9,104 nucleotides of DNA from CAZWHE01 sp964633825 (GTDB taxonomy: Bacteria; Planctomycetota; B15-G4; CAYZWU01). Numbering within the stretch: the first letter of the stretch is position 1; each line of letters starts with the position of its first letter. Below the pieces are notes generated by a model that was not told the origin of the DNA, did no database searches, and saw nothing but the letters and a program-made list of their open reading frames with translations. This document shows, one piece after another, positions 1 to 5,881 of the stretch. Position numbers and translations under genes: made by a program. The stretch lies in NCBI GenBank assembly GCA_964633825.1, contig CAZWHE010000159.1, forward strand, positions 1 through 9,104, in the 5' to 3' direction.

Positions 1-1494
1 AATCCCCGATCCGAGAGCGAGCTTGACCGGGAAGGTCCCGGGTTCTCGATCGACTTTGAGGTCAACAGCCCGCCCCGGTGTCACGCCGCCCGTATGGTAA
101 AGGTGCAGATGAAACTCGTCGGAGCCTATGTCCACTGTGCTGTCGGCGATGCGGGGGTCGCCTTCAAAATCGACAGCAGGCAATCCTGAAACAGAATTAT
201 CCCCGACATTCCTGCAGGGCGAGTCATATGTCAGATGATAGTCGCCTTTGGCCAAATTCACGAATAAAGGCTTGGCATTGATGCACCCCGCTCCGAACCA
301 CGGCTTGATCGATCCCCCTTCCACATTGCAATAGGTCATGTCCAGGAGGCCGGATTTCAGGCATATCTCGTGGCCGTATCCCTCTGTGGCATTGTTGTTC
401 CAGAGAATCGTGTTCGTGATGACCAGAGAGGCGGAATCGCAATAGATCCCCCCGCCCCTTTTTGCCAGGTTTCTTGAAAAAGTGTTACACGTGATCTGGG
501 AAGTGGAATCACGGCAATAGATGCCGCCGCCGTCACTGTCCGAGGTATTCTTGGCAATCGTGTTGCCTTGGATGGACGGATCGGAAGAATGAAAGTATAT
601 CGCCCCGCCGTCATCTGCGGCGCTGTTCAGAGTGATGGTGTTGTGCATGATCGAAGGACTCGAATGAGTCGAATAGATCCCGCCGCCCTCCTGATATTCG
701 GCCCTGTTGCCCGAGATTGTGTTTTGCGAGATCGTTGCGTCCGAAGAAACGCAGTATACGCCGCCCCCTTTTTTAGCCGAATTCCCCGTGATACTGTTGT
801 TTACAATCATCAAGTCGGACTGCCGGCAGTGAATCCCGCCGCTCGTATGGGAATCGGCTCTGTTTTCTGAAATGATGTTGCCCGTGACCAGGGCGTCCGA
901 AAACCAGCAATAGATCGCGCCTCCCGAGTAAGATCCGGCGCTGTTGCCGGAGATGATGTTGCCCGAGATCGCCGGCGTGCTTTCGTAGCACCAGATCCCG
1001 CCTCCTTCCTTATGAGCGACATTGTCTGAAATGATATTTTCCGTTATGGCCGGCGATGAACCGTAAAGACATATGATCGCGCCGGCGAAAGAGGCGGCGT
1101 TGCCGGAGATGACGTTGCCGGCGATCATGGGAGAGGCAGAGTCGCAATAGATGCCTCCACCATGAACAGCGTCGCCGTTGGTGATCGTGAATCCTTCGAG
1201 AACCGAGTCCACCCCCTCCCCGCTGTTGAAGGTGACCACGCTCCCCGCCCGGTTCCCGTCGATGACCGTGAGATCGGGCCCCTGGTCGCTTCGAAGGACA
1301 ATTGCCTTGCCGAGAAAATCGATATTTTCCGCGTACGCCCCCGGATAAACGATAACGACATCGCCATCATTGACCGCATCGACGGCCCCTTGGATCGTGG
1401 AGTATTGGTCCGGCACATAGACCGATGCCCCGCGAGCCGTGGAATGAGCCAAAAGGAAAACAATGACGACGAAAAGAGCAATCCCTCTGCACAT
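1..1494 (-). CDS. Secreted right-handed parallel beta-helix repeat protein (partial, C-terminus beyond left edge)
   Basis: The frame is open for 498 codons from the ATG at 1494 to the window edge. A ribosome site GAGGTG (1500-1505) lies five bases upstream of the start. Residues 1 to about 22 form a signal peptide: short basic start, hydrophobic IALFVVIVFLLA, then a small-residue cleavage region. Residues about 24-80 look like the N-terminal cap of a pectin-lyase-type fold (STIQGAVDAVNDGD). From about residue 112 to 395 there are ten or eleven turns of 24-28 residues with the pattern GGGIYC-x-S-S-x-x-x-I-x-x-N-x-I-S-x-N-x-A. Then comes a linker and, near residue 455, IGSDEFHLHLY followed by a T-P-G-x-x-V-D-L-K segment, a C-terminal module I recall from many such exported proteins. 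The likely location is extracellular or cell surface. The family includes adhesin-like and polysaccharide-binding or cleaving proteins, but no catalytic residues can be assigned. Substrate and role are unknown; the fold is confident. Confidence 0.9.
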   Translation of the reverse strand, partial: MCRGIALFVVIVFLLAHSTARGASVYVPDQYSTIQGAVDAVNDGDVVIVYPGAYAENIDFLGKAIVLRSDQGPDLTVIDGNRAGSVVTFNSGEGVDSVLEGFTITNGDAVHGGGIYCDSASPMIAGNVISGNAASFAGAIICLYGSSPAITENIISDNVAHKEGGGIWCYESTPAISGNIISGNSAGSYSGGAIYCWFSDALVTGNIISENRADSHTSGGIHCRQSDLMIVNNSITGNSAKKGGGVYCVSSDATISQNTISGNRAEYQEGGGIYSTHSSPSIMHNTITLNSAADDGGAIYFHSSDPSIQGNTIAKNTSDSDGGGIYCRDSTSQITCNTFSRNLAKRGGGIYCDSASLVITNTILWNNNATEGYGHEICLKSGLLDMTYCNVEGGSIKPWFGAGCINAKPLFVNLAKGDYHLTYDSPCRNVGDNSVSGLPAVDFEGDPRIADSTVDIGSDEFHLHLYHTGGVTPGRAVDLKVDREPGTFPVKLALGSGI

Positions 1495-1578
1495 AATAAC
1501 ACCTCAATGTTTGTTGGTGGAACAACACAAAGAAAGCGTAAGAATCAGCTGGAAGGCCAAAAAAGCAGGATTTTATCG

Positions 1579-1608
1579 GCAAAAGGGCCGCGTCATCGTC
1601 CCTTCTGC
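1579..1608 (-). terminator. Possible terminator hairpin downstream of the TsaA-like gene
   Basis: The plus-strand arms GCAAAAGGG (1579-1587) and CCCTTCTGC (1600-1608) pair over nine positions, one of them a G-T wobble in the minus-strand RNA, around a 12-base loop. On the minus strand the hairpin lies 34 bases after the TsaA-like stop codon. A run of six T follows, but only about 14 bases past the stem. This spacing is poor for a classical intrinsic terminator, so the call is tentative. If it does not terminate, the beta-helix gene could be read from the same transcript. Confidence 0.3.
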
Positions 1609-1642
1609 ACATTGATCGGGTTCCCGAAGAGAAGGGCTTCCC

Positions 1643-2179
1643 CTACTTTCTCCGTGTCCATTCAGGAACGCGGACGTCCTTCTTCGGCTCATCGGGGGGA
1701 ATGAAAGGCTTGAGATCGATGACGGGTGTCTCATGGAAAGCATCTATCGTGTCGACATGGACGAGATTGCCCTGAATCGAAAGGATTTTGCATACGCTCA
1801 GGGCGATCAGGTTGGGACGCACGGGAGCACGACAGGCAAAAACACCGGTCAGAGGATTTTTCCTGTTTCCGCGCGGATTCACCCGAAGAATGCGCCTTTT
1901 CTGTGGGATGTCGTTTCTGTCGAACCAGTAGAAGACATTGACATGAGACCATTCATTCAACCCGAGCAGAGCGTCTTCAAAGCGATCGAAAATACGAATG
2001 AAGGACGATCCCTCTTTCTTTTCAACCACGCCGACGGGAAAGATTTTAAAGAACGGCTCGATCTCTTTTGGTTCGATCTTTTCGTCTTCCATGGTTTTAC
2101 AGCCCGGACTCAGAATCGTTCCCGTTATAGCGGTCAGAGGAAGAATCTTTCCTAAAAAATTACGTCTTGAAAGTGTCAT
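1643..2179 (-). CDS. TsaA/TrmO-fold (UPF0066) protein with a twin-arginine leader
   Basis: This 178-residue protein starts at the ATG at 2179, preceded by GGGAGG about ten bases upstream. A longer in-frame start at 2209 has no ribosome site. Residues 4-11 read SRRNFLGK, a good Tat motif, followed by a hydrophobic stretch and Cys27 in LSPGC, which is only a weak lipobox. Residues about 46-165 match the TsaA/TrmO domain: PVGVVEKKEG, then GLNEWSHVNVFYWFDR, then RRILRVNPRGN, then the signature GVFACRAPVRPN (family form GVFATRSPxRPNPIG) and TPVIDLKPFIP near the end. Known TrmO enzymes N6-methylate t6A37 of tRNA using S-adenosylmethionine in the cytoplasm. Here the signature is diverged (CR for TR, IAL for IGL), and an export leader would separate the protein from tRNA and from the cofactor. 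The fold assignment is firm; enzymatic function is open. The gene is divergent from the tetR-ubiB pair. Confidence 0.85.
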   Translation of the reverse strand: MTLSRRNFLGKILPLTAITGTILSPGCKTMEDEKIEPKEIEPFFKIFPVGVVEKKEGSSFIRIFDRFEDALLGLNEWSHVNVFYWFDRNDIPQKRRILRVNPRGNRKNPLTGVFACRAPVRPNLIALSVCKILSIQGNLVHVDTIDAFHETPVIDLKPFIPPDEPKKDVRVPEWTRRK

Positions 2180-2316
2180 GATTCTGCACGCCTCCCGAAG
2201 ATGAATCATTCATGGTGTTACAAAAATAGCCTTGTTCCATTTTAAACCCGGACCATTGATTTGCATAGAGGAGGTCGATTCTCAGACCTGTTTCCCGGCT
2301 GCATGAAAAAAATATT

Positions 2317-2330
2317 ATGAGCACGCTCAT
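2317..2330. promoter_or_regulatory. Upstream TetR-type operator (near-perfect palindrome)
   Basis: ATGAGCACGCTCAT is a 14-bp inverted repeat, imperfect only at the two central bases. It shares both half-sites, ATGAGC and GCTCAT, with the second site at 2365-2380, and the centres are 49 bp apart. It lies just upstream of the -35 element of the tetR promoter and on the side facing the divergent TsaA-like gene. Two matching palindromes next to a tetR gene are the usual picture of an autoregulatory site. Binding by this regulator is inferred. Confidence 0.75.
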
Positions 2331-2337
2331 TTTTAAC

Positions 2338-2365
2338 TTGCCGAACCGCCGCTAGATTGTATAAT
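2338..2365 (+). promoter_or_regulatory. Sigma-70-type promoter of the tetR-ubiB operon
   Basis: TTGCCG (2338-2343) is a fair -35 element. It is followed by a 16-base spacer and a perfect TATAAT -10 box (2360-2365). Transcription would start near 2372, inside the second palindrome, about 23 bases before the tetR ATG. The layout implies repression when the palindrome is occupied. Confidence 0.75.
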
Positions 2366-2380
2366 ATGAGCATGCTCATA
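2365..2380. promoter_or_regulatory. Promoter-proximal TetR-type operator (perfect 16-bp palindrome)
   Basis: TATGAGCATGCTCATA is a perfect inverted repeat. Its first base is the last base of the -10 box, and it covers the expected transcription start. A repressor bound here would block RNA polymerase. The inner 14 bp differ from the upstream copy at one position only. Confidence 0.82.
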
Positions 2381-2394
2381 AAGGAAGCGCCTCA

Positions 2395-3027
2395 ATGAGA
2401 GTATCAAAGAAAACAAAAAAAGAGACAAGAGAGAAAATCGTTAAAATTGCGCATAATCTCTTTGTTAAAAAAGGTTTCGAGCAAGCGACAACCCGTGATA
2501 TCGCTGCTCGAGCCGGGGTGGCAGCCGGGACCCTTTTCAACTACTTTCCCAGCAAGGAGGCTCTGGGCATGGAAATCATCGCCCAAGCGCTCGACAGGGG
2601 CCGCTCTGATTACCTGGAATTGCGCCGAGGCAATGAATCGATCGAGGAGGAGCTCTTTCTCTTTGCCATCACGGGACTCAACAGGCTCAAACCCCACAGA
2701 AAATATCTCGCTTCGATAGTGGAGACGGCGCTGAGCCCTTTCACGAGCTCTGATAACAACGAGGCCGGGGAGCGCGTTCGTATCGAACACCTGGAAGATA
2801 TTGCTTCCCTTCTGGTTTCACACAACATGACGGACCGGCCCTCATTCGTCGCGATTCATCTTTATTGGGCCCTCTACCTCGGGGTCCTGGCCTTCTGGTC
2901 ACAAGACACGTCGCCCGATCAGGAAGACACTCTCGTGCTGCTCGATCAGTCGATGCGCCTCTTTGTCGCATCGCTGCAAAGCAACCAGTCCAGAACGGAG
3001 AAAAACAATGGAACTCAATGTGAATGA
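2395..3027 (+). CDS. TetR/AcrR-family transcriptional regulator
   Basis: This 210-residue protein starts at the ATG at 2395, with AAGGAAG about seven bases upstream. Residues 11-57 form the TetR DNA-binding domain: helix 1 TREKIVKIAHNLFVKKGF, then the helix-turn-helix TTRDIAARAGVAAGTLFNYF (32-51), then SKEAL. The remaining residues, about 60-195, are helical and diverged, as expected for the ligand-binding and dimerisation domain; the ligand cannot be read from sequence. Its size is normal for the family. Two matching palindromes at its promoter support autorepression. Its last 20 bases overlap the start of the ubiB-like gene, so the two are co-transcribed and probably translationally coupled. 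The kinase-like partner is therefore the most likely regulated function, together with possible control of the divergent TsaA-like gene. Confidence 0.93.
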   Translation: MRVSKKTKKETREKIVKIAHNLFVKKGFEQATTRDIAARAGVAAGTLFNYFPSKEALGMEIIAQALDRGRSDYLELRRGNESIEEELFLFAITGLNRLKPHRKYLASIVETALSPFTSSDNNEAGERVRIEHLEDIASLLVSHNMTDRPSFVAIHLYWALYLGVLAFWSQDTSPDQEDTLVLLDQSMRLFVASLQSNQSRTEKNNGTQCE

Positions 3028-4417
3028 GCTGATCAACGCTCTTCCTTTTGACGAAGAAAAAGGCGAAACAGCGCAGCAGGAGCTTCAGCAGCTGATTCAA
3101 AAGTTGGGGAAAAAAAAGCTGCCCATCGGAGCGCTGAACCGCTTGTGGATTCTGGGAACCCTGCAGGCCAAGATCGCGGCTGCTTACATCGTTCATTGGA
3201 TTCGGTCGAGCTTTGCCGGTCTGGACAAGAAACAACGGTGCCTGAACGAGACACACCTCAAGGCGGCCATCAGACTGCTGGGAGGTATGAGTTACATGCG
3301 CGGAGCCGTGATGAAAGTGGGCCAGATATTGGCCAACTATCCCGACGTGGTCCCTGAACAATTCGCCGATATCCTCGGCAGGCTACACTTCGAAGCCCCG
3401 CCCATGCACTTTTCCATGCTGCGCGAGCTTTTCAAGAAAGAGCTCGGTTCCGGCCCGGAGGATATCTTCGACGACTTCGAAACGGAAGCCTTCGCCGCGG
3501 CGTCGCTCGGCCAGGTGCACAGAGCGCGCCTCAAGGGCACGGGGCGGAAGGTGGCCGTTAAAATCCAGTATCCCAACATCGCGCGAACGATTCGCGACGA
3601 TTTCCGAAACATGCAGGCCATCGTTTTTCCCATGCGCCTGAGCTCCGATTGGGACAACATCAAGGAACAGTTCGAGGGGATCCGCCGCATGCTCGACCTC
3701 GAGGTGGATTACATCCAGGAGGCGCGGAACATGGAAATCGCCTGCACCGTCTTCAACAACGGCGCCGACATTGTCGTCCCGCGCGCCTATCCCGAACTGT
3801 CGACGGCCAAGGTTCTCACCATGGACTTTGTGGAAGGAGTCCATTTGAACGATTTTCTCTCCTCCCGTCCTTCCCAGGAGGTTCGCGACCGATTCGGCCA
3901 TCTGATCGTCCTTGCCTCGTTCAGGCTGTCGTACGGTAAGAACCTGCTTCACGCCGACCCCCATCCGGGCAACTACTTCTTCATGCCCGACGGCCGCCTC
4001 GGCCTGATCGATTTCGGCTGCTGCTGCTCCTATTCCGAGAACGATATAGATTTCATGAGCGAGTGCGAACGGGCGATAGACGGTACGAAAGAAGCGCTCG
4101 CGAAGGCCATCGCCCGTGCGGGCGATCTGACGCCCCGGCAGGCCAACGAGAAAGAGCGCATGCACTTGATGCGCGAATGGTGCGAGTGGGTCTGGAAACC
4201 GATGCGGTGCGACGGCCCCTTCGACTTCGGCCACCCCGATTACTTCCGGCGGGGTATCGAGCTTTACGGCGAGCTGGTTCGGCGCCGATACGTCCGCTCA
4301 CTGCCTTTGAACACATGGCTGAGCAAGGCCTTCGTCGGCGTGCGCGCAATCCTGGCCCGGCTCGGAGCGCACGTTGATATGAGGACGATCTGGAAGGACG
4401 AAACCTATGTGACTTGA
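3008..4417 (+). CDS. ABC1/AarF/UbiB-family atypical kinase-like protein
   Basis: This 469-residue protein starts at the ATG at 3008, which has a GGAG site seven bases upstream and lies inside the 3' end of tetR. An in-frame ATG at 2963 would overlap tetR by 65 bases and has no clear ribosome site. All hallmark motifs of the family are present: KVGQ (103-106, the KxGQ inhibitory motif), the alanine-rich loop AAASLGQVH (163-171), VAVK (182-185, ATP lysine), LEVDYIQEARN (about 231-241), HADPHPGN (315-322, catalytic loop) and DFG (335-337, metal binding). Characterised members (UbiB, Coq8) are ATPases supporting quinone or isoprenoid-lipid biosynthesis. No pair of C-terminal transmembrane helices like those of UbiB is visible, so this protein is probably soluble or peripherally membrane-bound. 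With no ubi genes nearby, a role in ubiquinone synthesis is not supported. Family assignment is certain; the pathway is unknown. Confidence 0.93.
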   Translation: MELNVNELINALPFDEEKGETAQQELQQLIQKLGKKKLPIGALNRLWILGTLQAKIAAAYIVHWIRSSFAGLDKKQRCLNETHLKAAIRLLGGMSYMRGAVMKVGQILANYPDVVPEQFADILGRLHFEAPPMHFSMLRELFKKELGSGPEDIFDDFETEAFAAASLGQVHRARLKGTGRKVAVKIQYPNIARTIRDDFRNMQAIVFPMRLSSDWDNIKEQFEGIRRMLDLEVDYIQEARNMEIACTVFNNGADIVVPRAYPELSTAKVLTMDFVEGVHLNDFLSSRPSQEVRDRFGHLIVLASFRLSYGKNLLHADPHPGNYFFMPDGRLGLIDFGCCCSYSENDIDFMSECERAIDGTKEALAKAIARAGDLTPRQANEKERMHLMREWCEWVWKPMRCDGPFDFGHPDYFRRGIELYGELVRRRYVRSLPLNTWLSKAFVGVRAILARLGAHVDMRTIWKDETYVT

Positions 4418-4430
4418 CCGGCTTCATCGG

Positions 4431-4464
4431 CTGAAACTGCCGGCGCGGCCCGGCGGCCGTTCAG
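4431..4464. terminator. Hairpin in the convergent spacer, possible bidirectional terminator
   Basis: Between the stop codons of the kinase-like gene (4417) and the sulfatase (4469) there are only 51 bases. Outer arms CTGAA (4431-4435) and TTCAG (4460-4464) enclose an inner GC-rich stem GCCGG (4439-4443) / CCGGC (4450-4454) with a six-base loop. No T-run follows on either strand, so intrinsic termination is uncertain. Location and symmetry make it the best candidate for ending both transcripts. Confidence 0.4.
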
Positions 4465-4468
4465 ATCA

Positions 4469-5869
4469 TCACTCTTCCAGGCAGGGCAGAGAGACGACGC
4501 CCTGCCCCGTATCGAGGCCGCTTTCCCACAGCTGCAGCAGAGATCGAAGCTCTTGCAGCACCGAATCATACCCCGGAAGACCCGCGAGGTTGGCCGTTTC
4601 GCCGGGATCGTTTTTCATGTCAAAGAGCTGCTCGACGGGATTGCCGTAATAGGTGATATATTTCCAGTCCGCCGTTCGAATCATGCGGCCCGTGACCGTG
4701 GCCTCGGCCGCAATGAACTCACGCCAAGGCGCTTGCCCCCCCTCAAGAAACGGCCTGAGGCTGGATCCCAATACCAGTGGAGGCGGATTTATTCCGGCGT
4801 AATCGCAGACCGTGGGCAGGACATCCAATCCCGAGACCAGGTGGGTCGTGTCCTGATAACCCGCCATGGTGTGTCCGGGCCATGAAACGATCAACGGGAC
4901 CTTCAATGCCTCTTCATAGAGGTAATTCTTCAAGAAGAGCTGATGGCGGGCCCGGCCTTCGCCGTGATCGGAGGTGAAAACAATGATCGTGTTGTCTGCG
5001 TAGCCGAAATCCTCCACGGCCTGCAGAATGCGCCCCACCTCGGAATCGGCCATCTCGATCTGCCTGTAGTAGCTCCAGAGATAGTACCGCCACTGTCTTT
5101 CGCTCCACGAGGGCCGGATATTCAAAGCCTGAACATTGGGCTCTCGCGGATCGTAAATGAAATTTGGAGGCAGCGGAGGAAGCTCCGGTTCGATTTCGGG
5201 ATATGGCAGAATATCGGGAGCCTCGAGGCGCATCTTGATCCATGTGCAGATATCGTGCGGCTGAAGAACGCTCGCCACCAGCAGAAACGGCTTGTGGCCC
5301 GTGCGGTTGCGAAAGTAACCTTCGCAGGCGCGCGATGTGGCGGCGTCTCCCACGTGTCCATTGTTATCGAGGCCCGTGGGAATCAGATCGAAACCCGGTA
5401 TCTCTGCGGGATGAGCATCGGGAAGGTGCCACTTGCCGGCAAAAACCGTTTCGTATCCGGACATCCTGAACCACTGGCCCATAGTGGGAATGTCGGGCCG
5501 AATAGACATATCGTTTTTTATGACGTGTGTCTCGGACGGCATGCGGCTCGTGAACAGGCTGCTGCGCGCCGGCGAACAAAGCGGATCCGTCGTGTGGGAC
5601 TCGGTAAACGACACGCCGCTCTGAACAAGCCTATCCATATTGGGTGTGCGGACATAGGGGCAGCCCATTGCCGAGAGGGTGTCCAGACCCTGCTGATCCG
5701 TTGTGACGATGAGAATGTTGGGACGGCCGCCCGAACCCGGAAGCAGGGGCCGGGCGAAGCCGCTTTGTGTCCCGGCAATCAATGTCGTGCCGGCGACCGC
5801 ACTCTTTTTGAGAAAGTCCCGGCGGGTGATTCGGGCCGATCGGCGTCGATTATTCCCGGTTGATCCCAT
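4469..5869 (-). CDS. Tat-exported S1-family sulfatase (formylglycine-dependent)
   Basis: This 466-residue protein starts at the ATG at 5869 with purine-rich AAAGGCAGGA just upstream. The leader contains TRRDFLKKSAVAG (15-27), a near-ideal Tat motif, so the folded enzyme is expected in the periplasm or outside. The sulfatase domain begins at about residue 50 (PNILIVTTDQQ, metal Asp58). C98-S-P-A-R102 is the modification site where Cys becomes formylglycine. GKWH (145-148), QPHD (203-206) and TSDHGE (299-304), followed by Lys314, supply the other metal and sulfate ligands, so the active site looks complete. Length is normal for arylsulfatase or choline-sulfatase-like enzymes, which hydrolyse sulfate esters of glycans or small molecules; the substrate cannot be named. 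It follows the uncharacterised gene upstream by 12 bases and is probably its operon partner. The cysteine form needs a maturase (FGE or anSME), and none lies in this window. Confidence 0.94.
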   Translation of the reverse strand: MGSTGNNRRRSARITRRDFLKKSAVAGTTLIAGTQSGFARPLLPGSGGRPNILIVTTDQQGLDTLSAMGCPYVRTPNMDRLVQSGVSFTESHTTDPLCSPARSSLFTSRMPSETHVIKNDMSIRPDIPTMGQWFRMSGYETVFAGKWHLPDAHPAEIPGFDLIPTGLDNNGHVGDAATSRACEGYFRNRTGHKPFLLVASVLQPHDICTWIKMRLEAPDILPYPEIEPELPPLPPNFIYDPREPNVQALNIRPSWSERQWRYYLWSYYRQIEMADSEVGRILQAVEDFGYADNTIIVFTSDHGEGRARHQLFLKNYLYEEALKVPLIVSWPGHTMAGYQDTTHLVSGLDVLPTVCDYAGINPPPLVLGSSLRPFLEGGQAPWREFIAAEATVTGRMIRTADWKYITYYGNPVEQLFDMKNDPGETANLAGLPGYDSVLQELRSLLQLWESGLDTGQGVVSLPCLEE

Positions 5870-5881
5870 TCCTGCCTTTCC

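Noticed and set aside
1..1160. Regularly spaced similar DNA segments of about 75-80 bases that might suggest a repeat array or CRISPR
   Set aside because: The period and variation follow protein turns of 24-28 residues, with codon-level divergence and no constant repeat or unique spacers. This is a protein repeat.
2180..2209. Ten-residue N-terminal extension of the TsaA-like protein
   Set aside because: The upstream ATG has no ribosome site, and using it would bury the GGGAGG site and push the Tat motif away from the terminus.
2963..3007. Upstream in-frame ATG for the UbiB-like protein
   Set aside because: It lies 65 bases inside tetR without a clear ribosome site, whereas the ATG at 3008 has GGAG at proper spacing and starts an ordinary N-terminus.
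3383..4234. Long open frame of 283 codons on the minus strand inside the UbiB-like gene
   Set aside because: It is the antisense shadow of a GC-rich gene whose plus-strand protein has every family motif. The antisense translation has no recognisable domain.
4943..5863. Long open frame of 306 codons on the plus strand opposite the sulfatase
   Set aside because: It is antisense to a complete, motif-rich sulfatase, and its translation shows no domain.
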